A stretch of DNA of 6,733 nt from the NCBI GenBank assembly GCA_024278345.1, contig JAJRTK010000012.1, positions 1 through 6,733 of the forward strand, given 5' to 3'. Position numbers and translations under genes: made by a program. Below the pieces are notes generated by a model, which saw only the letters and a program-made list of their open reading frames with translations, did no database searches and had not been told where the DNA came from. This DNA is from a bacterium (GTDB lineage Bacteria > CSSED10-310 > JAJRTK01). Shown here in pieces: positions 1-5,569 of the stretch. Within the stretch, counting starts at the first letter, position 1, and the number at the start of each line of letters is the position of its first letter.

Positions 1-10
1 CCTGGAACCC

Positions 11-100
11 GGCGGAGGCTCCGCCTCCGGACCTCCGCTGGGAGCGCCGCTCCCAGACCCACGCCAGGGAGCCAGCTCCCTGGACCCACATCTTTGTGCG
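11..100 (+). repeat. GC-rich tandem palindrome array, copy 1, with conserved tail
   Basis: Three consecutive GC-rich palindromes lie here, each followed by a GACCY-type spacer. The first is 11-29, where GGCGGAG pairs with CTCCGCC or alternatively CGGAGG with CCTCCG. The second is 38-56, with 9-nt arms CTGGGAGCG and CGCTCCCAG around one base. The third is 64-83, with 9-nt arms CCAGGGAGC and GCTCCCTGG around CA. The array ends in a tail at 84-100 (ACCCACATCTTTGTGCG) that recurs after copy 2. All three could fold as strong hairpins in RNA or single-stranded DNA. No reading frame with protein-like character covers the block. It resembles dispersed non-coding hairpin repeats found between genes in many bacteria; whether it is mobile, a terminator or a structural element cannot be told from here. 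Confidence 0.8.
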
Positions 101-241
101 CTGCGCGCTTTTTTCGGGTGGCCGGTACCATGACCGAGGCCACTTTTGTTTCCCGTTTGGGTTTCCTCTGATGACCTGACCACCGGAAAGCAGCGACTTC
201 CGGGACTGGAGTTCATATTTTTATAGGCTCTAAGGCGGACC

Positions 242-260
242 ATCCACGTAAAGCGGGACA
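242..260 (+). repeat. Left arm of 19-bp inverted repeat
   Basis: The sequence ATCCACGTAAAGCGGGACA recurs in inverted orientation at 470-488 with one mismatch (A/G). The pair brackets palindrome array 2, defining a 247-bp interval. Such an arrangement fits the ends of a small non-autonomous mobile element (MITE-like), but no target-site duplication is obvious next to it. It could also be two copies of a short dispersed repeat that happen to face each other. Confidence 0.65.
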
Positions 261-320
261 CTTCATGGATTGTGGAAATACCAATCGTCCGGGTGCCGCC
301 TCGCGCTGCTCGGCGGTGGT

Positions 321-404
321 CCGGGGACTCCGTCCCGGTCCCCTGGCAGGGCGTCGCCCTGCCCCCACCAGGGAGCTGGCTCCCTGGACCCACATTTTTG
401 TACG
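321..404 (+). repeat. GC-rich tandem palindrome array, copy 2, with conserved tail
   Basis: This is a second array in the same orientation as copy 1, about 304 bp further on. Its palindromes are 321-338 (CCGGGGAC/GTCCCGG with one bulged G), 345-363 (9-nt arms GGCAGGGCG and CGCCCTGCC around T) and 368-387 (the same CCAGGGAGC/GCTCCCTGG arms as copy 1, but centre TG instead of CA). The tail at 388-404 (ACCCACATTTTTGTACG) matches the copy 1 tail at 15 of 17 positions. The middle palindrome keeps the 9-1-9 architecture of copy 1 with different but still perfectly paired arms, so pairing is kept while sequence changes. Confidence 0.8.
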
Positions 405-469
405 GTGGGCCTCGCTTATGCTCGGCGTCTCGCTTCGCTCGGCACCGCGTTTTCCTTTTTTCTGCGTTC

Positions 470-488
470 TGTCCCGCCTTACGTGGAT
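470..488 (-). repeat. Right arm of 19-bp inverted repeat
   Basis: Read on the minus strand this is ATCCACGTAAGGCGGGACA, matching 18 of 19 positions of the left arm at 242-260. It lies 26 bp downstream of the rplA stop codon. It overlaps a separate hairpin with 7-nt arms (475-481 with 494-500). Confidence 0.65.
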
Positions 489-500
489 ACCCCTAAGGCG
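475..500 (-). other. Hairpin just downstream of rplA
   Basis: On the minus strand CGCCTTA (494-500) pairs with TAAGGCG (475-481) around a 12-nt loop, beginning 14 nt after the rplA stop codon. It could protect the 3' end of the rplKA transcript. What follows on the minus strand is A-rich rather than a T run, so it is not a canonical intrinsic terminator. It overlaps the right arm of the 19-bp inverted repeat. Confidence 0.4.
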
Positions 501-514
501 TATCGTGGCGCTGG

Positions 515-1216
515 CTAGCCTCGGAACTCCTGGGCAATGGCTATACCATCGAGCTTAATTCCCGGCCCCATGGTGGACGACAGAACTACGTTCTTAATGT
601 ACCGGCCCTTGGCTGCTGGTGGCTTCGCCTTGACAATTGTCTCGACAATGGCTTGAACATTGTCCAACAGTTTCTCAGTAGGGAACGAGAGCTTTCCTAC
701 TGGTGCATGAACATTCCCGGCCTTATCAACCCTGAATTCCACACGCCCTGCTTTAATCTGTTGAACAGCTTCAGTAACGTTGAATGTGACAGTTCCCGAT
801 TTCGGATTTGGCATGAGACCACGAGGCCCTAATATTCGGCCAATCCGGCCAACTTTTCCCATGACATCCGGTGTGGCCACGGCCCGATCAAACCCCAACC
901 AACCTCCTTGGATTTTCGCAACAAGGTCGTCGCAACCGACAAAGTCAGCCCCGGCATCTCGTGCCTCCCGCTCGCGATCTCCCTGTGCAAACACCAAGAC
1001 CGAGACTGATTTTCCTGTCCCATGAGGGAGGACAACCGTACCGCGGACAATCTGATCGGCATGCTTTGGGTCCACCCCAAGCCGAAAGGCGATCTCCACC
1101 GTTTCGTTAAAACGCGCAAAAGCTGTTTTTTTTAGAAGTTCAAGCCCTTCAGCCACAGCATAAGTTCGGTTTCGATCGACCCTTGCCTTTGCCGCAGAAT
1201 GTTTCTTGCCTCCCAT
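515..1216 (-). CDS. rplA: 50S ribosomal protein L1
   Basis: Encodes a 233-residue L1, the protein of the mobile ribosomal stalk beside the E site that helps release deacylated tRNA. Family knowledge: in several bacteria it also represses its own operon by binding the L11-L1 mRNA leader. The sequence shows the N-terminal part (residues 1-60), the segment [15 protein letters not shown] (57-71), the L1 signature [17 protein letters not shown] (126-142) and the C-terminal [10 protein letters not shown] (214-223). Length is normal for the family. An ATG four codons upstream (1228) is in frame, but GGAGG placed 5 nt before the ATG at 1216 supports the later start. It follows rplK by 14 bp, so the two are surely co-transcribed. 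What follows is unusual: palindrome repeats instead of rplJ. Confidence 0.96.
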   Translation of the reverse strand: MGGKKHSAAKARVDRNRTYAVAEGLELLKKTAFARFNETVEIAFRLGVDPKHADQIVRGTVVLPHGTGKSVSVLVFAQGDREREARDAGADFVGCDDLVAKIQGGWLGFDRAVATPDVMGKVGRIGRILGPRGLMPNPKSGTVTFNVTEAVQQIKAGRVEFRVDKAGNVHAPVGKLSFPTEKLLDNVQAIVETIVKAKPPAAKGRYIKNVVLSSTMGPGIKLDGIAIAQEFRG

Positions 1217-1230
1217 CCCTTCCTCCATGA

Positions 1231-1662
1231 TTAACTTTTAATATCAATTCCCATGCTTCGGGCCGTTCCAGCGATCGTTCGCATTCCAGCTTCCACATCG
1301 TTGGCGGTGAGATCTGGTGCTTTCAACTCAGCTATCTCCCGAAGCTGCTCATTCGTCACAGAGCCAACCTTGTCCGTCTTACAGGTGGCGCTTCCCTTGG
1401 CGATCTGCACGGCTTTTTTCAGAAGCACGGCTGCAGGTGGCGTCTTGATAAGAAAGGAAAAGGATCGATCTTGGTAAACAGTGATCACCACAGGGATAAT
1501 CATGCCATCCTGACCCTTCCCGCCGGTTCTGGCATTAAATGTTTTGCAAAACTGCATGATATTGAGGCCGTGTTGACCCAAAGCAGGCCCCACCGGCGGC
1601 GAGGGGTTTGCCTGCCCAGCAGGCACCTGGAGTTTGATCATCGCCATTACTTTCTTTGCCAT
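1231..1662 (-). CDS. rplK: 50S ribosomal protein L11
   Basis: Encodes a 143-residue L11, which with 23S rRNA helices 43/44 forms the GTPase-associated centre where EF-G, EF-Tu and RelA act. The N-terminal domain carries the Pro-rich loop [14 protein letters not shown] (residues 19-32), the region linked to thiostrepton response and RelA activation. The C-terminal rRNA-binding domain runs from about 72 and ends with the family signature GTARSMGID (132-140). Length is typical. The first ATG (MAKKV) matches the usual family start; a second ATG at codon 6 would truncate the N-terminus. The Shine-Dalgarno is weak (GAAGA directly before ATG). rplA follows after 14 bp, and a structured leader of 235 bp lies upstream. 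Confidence 0.97.
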   Translation of the reverse strand: MAKKVMAMIKLQVPAGQANPSPPVGPALGQHGLNIMQFCKTFNARTGGKGQDGMIIPVVITVYQDRSFSFLIKTPPAAVLLKKAVQIAKGSATCKTDKVGSVTNEQLREIAELKAPDLTANDVEAGMRTIAGTARSMGIDIKS

Positions 1663-1897
1663 TCTTCGTCTCGCTTAACTGCTTTCAGGTACCAAAAAAA
1701 TGAATGCCAGTGCGGCAGCGTTTCTGTGCTCCCAGCCTTAGTCCAGCTAGTGCGCCTTCACACCCGAAGCACTCGTTTGCACACGAAAGCCACCATCGAC
1801 TATCACCCATGCGCCTACAGGTAAAAAGCCTGTTGGCCCTTTTTTTTATAGGCCCGCTGAGCCCGGCTAAAGAGCACAGGAGACAACGCGCCCTCAG
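1663..1897 (-). promoter_or_regulatory. Structured leader between nusG and rplK (candidate L1 autoregulatory region)
   Basis: This 235-bp non-coding gap lies before rplK. On the minus strand it contains a stem-loop at 1749-1773 (AGTGC and TTC pairing with GAA and GCACT, with a 3-nt bulge and hexaloop), a small hairpin at 1817-1833 (ACAGG/CCTGT), and near the gene a 4-bp hairpin TGCC/GGCA followed by TTCATTTTTTT, about 35 nt before the start codon. Family knowledge: L1 binds the L11 mRNA leader in several bacteria, so control here is plausible. I cannot match the 23S-like L1 recognition motif with confidence, and no clear promoter is visible. Confidence 0.35.
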
Positions 1898-2578
1898 CTA
1901 TCCTGGTTCCACCTGAGTAAAATTCAACTCCACCGGTGTTTGACGACCAAATATGGAAACCATGACTTTCAGCGTGCTTCTGTCGGCATTGACCTCTGCC
2001 ACAACACCGGAAAAACTCGAAAATGGGCCATCGGTAACACGCACCTTCTCTCCTTCCCGGAAAGAGATATCCAGCTTCGGCTTCTCGGTATCCTCCTCGA
2101 CCTTGCCCAAGAACTGATCGACTTCCCGTTGACTGACTTGATCGGGCTTTCTCCCTCCAACAAAACTGGATACTTTGGGAGTGTTTTTGACCAGAAGCCA
2201 GGTCTCGTCTGTCATCTCCATCTTGATCAGGATGTAGCCTGGAAAATAACGCCGTGTCCTAATGTGCTTCTTTCCCTGGCGAACATCAACAACTTCCTCA
2301 GTAGGAATCAGGATTTCTCGAAACTTGTCCTCCAAGACATGCTCTTGTATGCGTTGCTCTAGGCTTGCTCGAACTTTGTTCTCATAGCCAGAGTAGGTGT
2401 GAATGACGTACCACCTGGCTTTATCATCAATGGATTCTGAAGCTGATTCCGAAGGTTCCCGGGCACTAGTTATCGTCTCTGAAACGACACCTTCGCTGCT
2501 GTCAGATAGCTTGCCCTCATGATCTCCAGGCTCTTCTAAAACGGAAGTGCCGTCCTTACTACCCTTGTCTTGTTCCAT
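1898..2578 (-). CDS. nusG: Transcription termination/antitermination factor NusG, with N-terminal extension
   Basis: Encodes a 226-residue NusG, which binds RNA polymerase, suppresses pausing and links to Rho or ribosomal protein S10. The NGN domain starts at about residue 55 ([15 protein letters not shown]) and includes [14 protein letters not shown] and [12 protein letters not shown] (about 91-120), then [11 protein letters not shown]. The KOW domain begins near 175 ([18 protein letters not shown]) and ends [11 protein letters not shown]. Most NusG proteins are about 175-190 residues and begin close to the WY motif; here roughly 54 residues rich in Glu, Asp and Ser precede it. Two starts are close: ATG at 2578 with AAGGA nearby, or GTG at 2593 (231 residues). 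Both retain the extension. It lies downstream of secE after a long gap. Confidence 0.95.
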   Translation of the reverse strand: MEQDKGSKDGTSVLEEPGDHEGKLSDSSEGVVSETITSAREPSESASESIDDKARWYVIHTYSGYENKVRASLEQRIQEHVLEDKFREILIPTEEVVDVRQGKKHIRTRRYFPGYILIKMEMTDETWLLVKNTPKVSSFVGGRKPDQVSQREVDQFLGKVEEDTEKPKLDISFREGEKVRVTDGPFSSFSGVVAEVNADRSTLKVMVSIFGRQTPVELNFTQVEPG

Positions 2579-2981
2579 TCTTCCTTTTTCCACGATTCCA
2601 AGCTGTCATTGCGTCAATCTCATCATTGCTATCGACTGGGAACTGAGTGTTCATAGCTGCCAAGCCCCATGTGCCACCAACGACTTTTCCGAGTCCAGAC
2701 AGGCGACAACCGCCAGCGAATTAGTATCTGATATCAACCTCGAAAAGAAATGCAGAATCACCCTTTCCCGTAACTCTGGTAAAGCTCCTCAATTGCAAAC
2801 ACTCTGGTGCATCCCCTTCATTGGTCAAAAACCAAAAAACGCGAGGCTCTCAGGGCATTCTCCAACCCAGTCCAAGACGCCGAGAATTGCCCTTCGTTGC
2901 GTGGGCAAAAAACGCAGAACTCCGCAGGTTTATCAAGAGGTCATCGCCCATCAGAATTCGACATCTTCCCTGTGGCTTTTC
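2579..2981. other. Long non-coding gap between secE and nusG
   Basis: secE and nusG are usually nearly adjacent, yet about 400 bp separate them here. No gene of convincing size is visible on either strand. The minus strand has a 31-codon frame starting MNTQFPVDS that overlaps the nusG start, and short poly-T stretches without strong hairpins. A long plus-strand frame through the region is antisense to nusG and secE and has no protein-like features. I see no recognisable promoter or repeat; it may be a long leader for nusG or decayed sequence. Confidence 0.5.
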
Positions 2982-3263
2982 TCACTCCTTGATAATGAGA
3001 TAAACCAGATAGAGCATGACCCCAAAGTAGACCAGCATAATCACCGTCCAAGTCGCGATATCGCCGGTAAAAAGCGGGCGGATGCCACGCTCCAGAATCA
3101 CGTCCGTCAGCGCCAAGAACAGCACCAACAGCGTGCTGGCAACGAGGGTCGTGATGGTAGCTCTTACAACTTCCTCCCGTTTGGGCCAGCTCACCTTGCG
3201 CAGTTCTAAGCGCACTTCACGCATAAATCGAGTCGTCGAAGTCACCGTATCTTGTAATGACAT
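2982..3263 (-). CDS. secE: Preprotein translocase subunit SecE, with extra C-terminal hydrophobic segment
   Basis: Encodes a 93-residue SecE, the essential inner-membrane subunit that clamps SecY in the SecYEG channel. The amphipathic N-terminal helix carries the hallmark FMREVRLELRKVSWPKREEV (residues 13-32), including the conserved WP turn, followed by a membrane segment at about 36-57. Most single-span bacterial SecE proteins stop soon after this helix. Here a linker (ERGIRPLFTGDIATW) leads to a second strongly hydrophobic stretch at about 72-91, ending LIIKE. The start ATG has GGGGAG six nt upstream. It lies downstream of tRNA-Trp and before nusG, its normal position. The identity is secure; the second span is inferred from hydrophobicity. 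Confidence 0.95.
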   Translation of the reverse strand: MSLQDTVTSTTRFMREVRLELRKVSWPKREEVVRATITTLVASTLLVLFLALTDVILERGIRPLFTGDIATWTVIMLVYFGVMLYLVYLIIKE

Positions 3264-3357
3264 TGTGATCTCCCCGCAGGAAGACTCCTATGTTGAGCGA
3301 AACCTGGTCTGCCCGGCAACCGCCCGCCATCAAGCAGGCTGACCTTGGAGCAAAGCG

Positions 3358-3386
3358 AGTTTAATCAGAGAATTGAGAACAGGCAA
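3358..3386 (-). promoter_or_regulatory. Possible weak promoter upstream of secE
   Basis: On the minus strand TTGCCT (3381-3386) and TAAACT (3358-3363) are 17 nt apart, each matching the sigma-70 consensus at four of six positions. It lies between tRNA-Trp and secE, about 95 bp before the secE start, and could supplement read-through from the tuf operon. Matches of this quality occur by chance. Confidence 0.25.
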
Positions 3387-3399
3387 CTCAGAATTCTGG

Positions 3400-3416
3400 A
3401 CTCATGATGAATGAGT
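3400..3416 (-). other. Small hairpin downstream of tRNA-Trp
   Basis: ACTCAT and ATGAGT form a 6-bp stem around a 5-nt loop, about 33 nt after the 3' end of tRNA-Trp. It has no T run, so a role in RNA processing or stability is more likely than termination. Confidence 0.3.
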
Positions 3417-3449
3417 GCGGCTCAAGTTCTCGGAAAAAGGAAGAAGTGG

Positions 3450-3525
3450 TGGCAGGCCAGGAGGGGCTCGAACCCCCGACCGCCGGATTTGGAGTCCGGT
3501 GCTCTGCCAGCTGAGCTACTGGCCT
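3450..3525 (-). tRNA. trpT: tRNA-Trp (anticodon CCA)
   Basis: A complete cloverleaf of 76 nt: acceptor AGGCCAG pairs with CTGGCCT; the D arm is GCTC...GAGC; the anticodon stem CCGGA/TCCGG holds loop CTCCAAA, giving anticodon CCA; and the T arm has GTTCGAGC. The discriminator base is G and the 3' CCA is encoded. It lies between tuf and secE, its conserved place in many bacteria. Confidence 0.97.
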
Positions 3526-3622
3526 GCAACACAAACCACAACCGAACAATCAACTTCGGGCCATCCATTGGAACTCAACTTCCGTTCCGGGCCGAAGAAA
3601 ACCGAGGAAAAAAGATTGGGAC

Positions 3623-3651
3623 ACAGCTCCCCAGGCTCTGAAGGAACCGGA
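3623..3651 (-). terminator. Hairpin downstream of tuf, possible attenuator
   Basis: About 25 nt after the tuf stop, CCCAGG pairs with CCTGGG, extended by three more pairs (one G-U) around an 11-nt loop. The nearest T run (ATCTTTTTTCC) begins about 13 nt beyond the stem, too far for a standard intrinsic terminator. It may cause partial termination or mark the 3' end of tuf mRNA while allowing read-through to tRNA-Trp and secE. Confidence 0.3.
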
Positions 3652-3676
3652 ACCTGGGATATGAAGCGTTCCCTTG

Positions 3677-4873
3677 TCACTCTACAATATCGGTTACTAC
3701 GCCAGCGCCAACGGTCCTTCCACCTTCACGAACAGCAAAGCGCAGTTCCTTTTCACAAGCGATGGGAGTCTGCAATGTTACGTTGAACCGGACATTGTCA
3801 CCCGGCATCACCATTTCTACACCCTCTTCCAACACGACCGATCCCGTGACATCCGTGGTGCGGAAGTAGAACTGCGGTCGATACCCGTTGAAGAATGGAG
3901 TATGGCGTCCTCCTTCGTCCTTGGTCAACACGTAAACTTCAGCTTTAAACTTCGGGTGAGGCGTGATGGACCCTGGAGCGGCCAACACCTGGCCTCGCTG
4001 AATCTCATCCCTCTTGACTCCGCGAAGCAGACAGCCGACATTATCCCCTGCTTGGCCTTCATCCAAGGTTTTGTTGAACATTTCAACCCCGGTGATGACC
4101 ACCTTCCGAATTTCGTCAGTGAGCCCAACAATCTCCACTGCATCCCCGACTTTAACCTGGCCGCGCTCAATCCTCCCGGTGGCAACCGTGCCTCTTCCCG
4201 AGATGGAAAAAACATCCTCCACAGACATCAAGAAAGGCTTGTCCACCGAACGTTCCGGAGTGGGAACATACTCATCGACGGCTTTCATCAGTTCAAAGAT
4301 ACAGCCGGATTTTTCCGGGTCTTCTGGATTGTTCAAAGCCTCCAAGGCGCTTCCCTGGATGATGGGAATGTCATCGCCGGGAAACTCGTATTTCGACAAG
4401 AGCTCCCTCAGCTCCATGTCCACGAGCTCAATAAGCTCTGGATCGTCCACCATATCGACCTTGTTCAGAAAGACGACGACATAGGGAACACCCACCTGGC
4501 GCGCCAGCAGAATATGCTCTCGCGTCTGAGGCATGGGACCATCAGCGGCACTCACCACCAGAATGGCTCCATCCATCTGAGCCGCGCCAGTGATCATGTT
4601 CTTAACGTAGTCAGCGTGCCCTGGACAATCGACATGAGCATAGTGACGATTTTCAGTCTCGTACTCCACGTGAGCGGTAGCGATGGTAATCCCCCGCTCG
4701 CGCTCCTCGGGCGCTTTATCAATGGAGTCAAACGAGCGAAACGTCACGCCTTTTTGTTTCTTGGACAGCACCAGCGTAATGGCGGCAGTCAAAGTCGTCT
4801 TACCATGGTCAACATGCCCGATGGTTCCGACATTCACATGGGGTTTCGTCCGCTGGAATTTACCTTTGGCCAC
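3677..4873 (-). CDS. tuf: Translation elongation factor Tu (GTG start)
   Basis: Encodes a 398-residue EF-Tu, the cytoplasmic GTPase that delivers aminoacyl-tRNA to the ribosomal A site. GTP-binding motifs are complete: G1 GHVDHGKT (19-26), G2 with the switch I Thr in RGIT (60-63), G3 DCPGH (82-86, with the catalytic His at 86), G4 NKVD (137-140) and G5 GSAL (174-177). Domain 2 begins at about 210 ([20 protein letters not shown]) and domain 3 at about 307, ending [17 protein letters not shown]. Length is normal. The frame is open upstream through tRNA-Thr, but the true start is GTG ([16 protein letters not shown]) because AGGAGG sits 7 nt before it and the family begins with MAK. It is probably co-transcribed with the tRNAs upstream and with tRNA-Trp downstream. 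Confidence 0.98.
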   Translation of the reverse strand: MAKGKFQRTKPHVNVGTIGHVDHGKTTLTAAITLVLSKKQKGVTFRSFDSIDKAPEERERGITIATAHVEYETENRHYAHVDCPGHADYVKNMITGAAQMDGAILVVSAADGPMPQTREHILLARQVGVPYVVVFLNKVDMVDDPELIELVDMELRELLSKYEFPGDDIPIIQGSALEALNNPEDPEKSGCIFELMKAVDEYVPTPERSVDKPFLMSVEDVFSISGRGTVATGRIERGQVKVGDAVEIVGLTDEIRKVVITGVEMFNKTLDEGQAGDNVGCLLRGVKRDEIQRGQVLAAPGSITPHPKFKAEVYVLTKDEGGRHTPFFNGYRPQFYFRTTDVTGSVVLEEGVEMVMPGDNVRFNVTLQTPIACEKELRFAVREGGRTVGAGVVTDIVE

Positions 4874-4880
4874 GATCAAA

Positions 4881-4886
4881 CCTCCT
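4881..4886 (-). promoter_or_regulatory. Shine-Dalgarno of tuf
   Basis: A perfect AGGAGG lies 7 nt before the GTG codon. It decides the tuf start against the long upstream extension of the frame, which would read through tRNA-Thr(GGT). Confidence 0.85.
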
Positions 4887-4929
4887 ACGCGACCCCACCT
4901 GTACCTTTCGCTCGGAAGACAAAATGGGT

Positions 4930-4944
4930 AGGGAGTCGCTCCCT
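4930..4944 (-). other. Triloop hairpin between tRNA-Thr(GGT) and tuf
   Basis: AGGGAG and CTCCCT form a 6-bp stem with a CGA triloop, about 27 nt after the tRNA-Thr 3' end. The sequence after it (ACCCATTTTG) has only a short T run. It probably marks or assists processing between the tRNA and the tuf mRNA; partial termination cannot be excluded. Confidence 0.4.
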
Positions 4945-4971
4945 CACAAGTGCAAACAAATATCGGATGTC

Positions 4972-5046
<75 letters not shown>

Positions 5047-5067
5047 AAAGAACATCCTCCAGTTTCG

Positions 5068-5143
5068 TGGAGCGGGAAACGGGGCTCGAACCCGCGACCC
5101 TCAGCTTGGAAGGCTGATGCTCTACCAACTGAGCTATTCCCGC
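5068..5143 (-). tRNA. tRNA-Gly (anticodon TCC)
   Basis: A complete 76-nt cloverleaf: acceptor GCGGGAA pairs with TTCCCGC; the anticodon stem TCAGC/GCTGA holds CTTCCAA, giving anticodon TCC; and the T arm has GGTTCGAGCC. The discriminator is T and CCA is encoded. It lies 21 nt upstream of tRNA-Thr(GGT). Confidence 0.97.
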
Positions 5144-5155
5144 AAAAACTAATCA

Positions 5156-5170
5156 ACCCGTCCTTCGGGT
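5156..5170 (-). other. Spacer hairpin between tRNA-Tyr and tRNA-Gly
   Basis: ACCCG and CGGGT form a 5-bp stem around AAGGA in the 33-nt spacer, followed by TGATTAGTTTT. It is likely a processing or stability structure within the polycistronic tRNA transcript; it is too weak for an efficient terminator. Confidence 0.3.
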
Positions 5171-5176
5171 GGAAAA

Positions 5177-5259
5177 TGGGGAGAGAAGGATTCGAACCTT
5201 CGAAGACGTACGCCAGCAGATTTACAGTCTGCCCCCTTTGTCCACTCGGGTATCTCCCC
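5177..5259 (-). tRNA. tRNA-Tyr (anticodon GTA)
   Basis: A class II tRNA with a long variable arm; 83 nt are encoded. Acceptor GGGGAGA pairs with TCTCCCC; the anticodon stem GCAGA/TCTGC holds CTGTAAA, giving anticodon GTA; and the T arm has GGTTCGAATCC. The discriminator is A and the next bases are TTT, so CCA must be added by the CCA-adding enzyme. Confidence 0.96.
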
Positions 5260-5317
5260 AATGTCATCATAGGCCACAAAGATTGCGGCTATGGCTGGAT
5301 TCTCTAGCTATCGCACA

Positions 5318-5390
5318 AGCTGGCGAGAGGACTTGAACCCCCGACAAGCTGATTACAAATCAGCTGCTCTACCGACTGAGCTACGCCAGC
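5318..5390 (-). tRNA. tRNA-Thr (anticodon TGT)
   Basis: A 73-nt cloverleaf: acceptor GCTGGCG pairs with CGCCAGC; the anticodon stem GCTGA/TCAGC holds TTTGTAA, giving anticodon TGT; and the T arm has GGTTCAAGTCC. The discriminator is T, followed by TGT, so CCA is not encoded. It is the first gene after the promoter. Together with tRNA-Thr(GGT) it covers most Thr codons. Confidence 0.97.
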
Positions 5391-5410
5391 ACATAGCATG
5401 CGAGCGACGT

Positions 5411-5439
5411 ATACTAAGCGGCTTGGAAGGCTCTGTCAA
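5411..5439 (-). promoter_or_regulatory. Sigma-70-type promoter of the tRNA-tuf operon
   Basis: A perfect -35 box TTGACA (5434-5439) is followed after exactly 17 nt by TAGTAT (5411-5416; five of six matches to TATAAT). Transcription should start near 5404, about 13 nt before tRNA-Thr(TGT), the spacing expected of a strong stable-RNA promoter. The spacer just before the -10 box is GC-rich (AGCCGCT). Confidence 0.85.
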
Positions 5440-5543
5440 CACCAGCTCTCCACCTCTCACACTGCCTGCCGATGGCCCTTTTTGACTGGCCTTCAGCCGG
5501 TTCCGGTTCTTCCATAGCGTCCGACCCGGTGCTCACCTGTACG

Positions 5544-5569
5544 AAAAACAGATCGAAACGAACCCGATC
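5544..5569 (-). terminator. Possible intrinsic terminator of rlmB
   Basis: GATCG (overlapping the rlmB stop codon) pairs with CGATC, extendable by two G-U pairs around a 5-nt loop, and is followed at once by TGTTTTTC. The stem is short and AT/GU-weak. Its place, between rlmB and the strong tRNA promoter, favours a terminator. Confidence 0.4.

Larger units (their letters stand above)
1..514. other. Gene-free, repeat-rich region downstream of rplA
   Basis: No convincing gene occurs here on either strand; the open frames present are short, overlap one another and run through palindromes. The block contains palindrome arrays 1 and 2, the 19-bp inverted repeat, a hairpin at 183-203 (CCGGAA and TTCCGG arms), and a CTAAGGCG motif occurring both at 231-238 and 493-500. 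In most bacteria rplA is followed closely by rplJ and rplL; neither begins in the 514 bp available. Either the L10 operon is further away than usual or it lies elsewhere in the genome. Confidence 0.7.

Noticed and set aside
183-203. Intrinsic terminator formed by the CCGGAA/TTCCGG hairpin
   Set aside because: No T run follows on the minus strand, and on the plus strand the T stretch begins about 13 nt later with no gene upstream to terminate.
11-404. CRISPR array
   Set aside because: The palindromes differ in sequence and lack equal-length unique spacers between constant repeats; there are no cas genes.
213-558. Short overlapping frames on both strands in the repeat region
   Set aside because: They are Pro/Arg/Gly-rich translations of GC-rich palindromes, mutually overlapping, without ribosome binding sites or family resemblance.
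1217-1228. Upstream ATG for rplA (MEEGM start)
   Set aside because: The GGAGG that serves the downstream ATG would then lie inside the coding sequence, while the upstream ATG has no ribosome binding site.
2547-3209. Plus-strand open frame of 220 codons across the secE-nusG gap
   Set aside because: It overlaps secE and the nusG start in antisense, and its translation is low-complexity with no domain or ribosome binding site that I can support.
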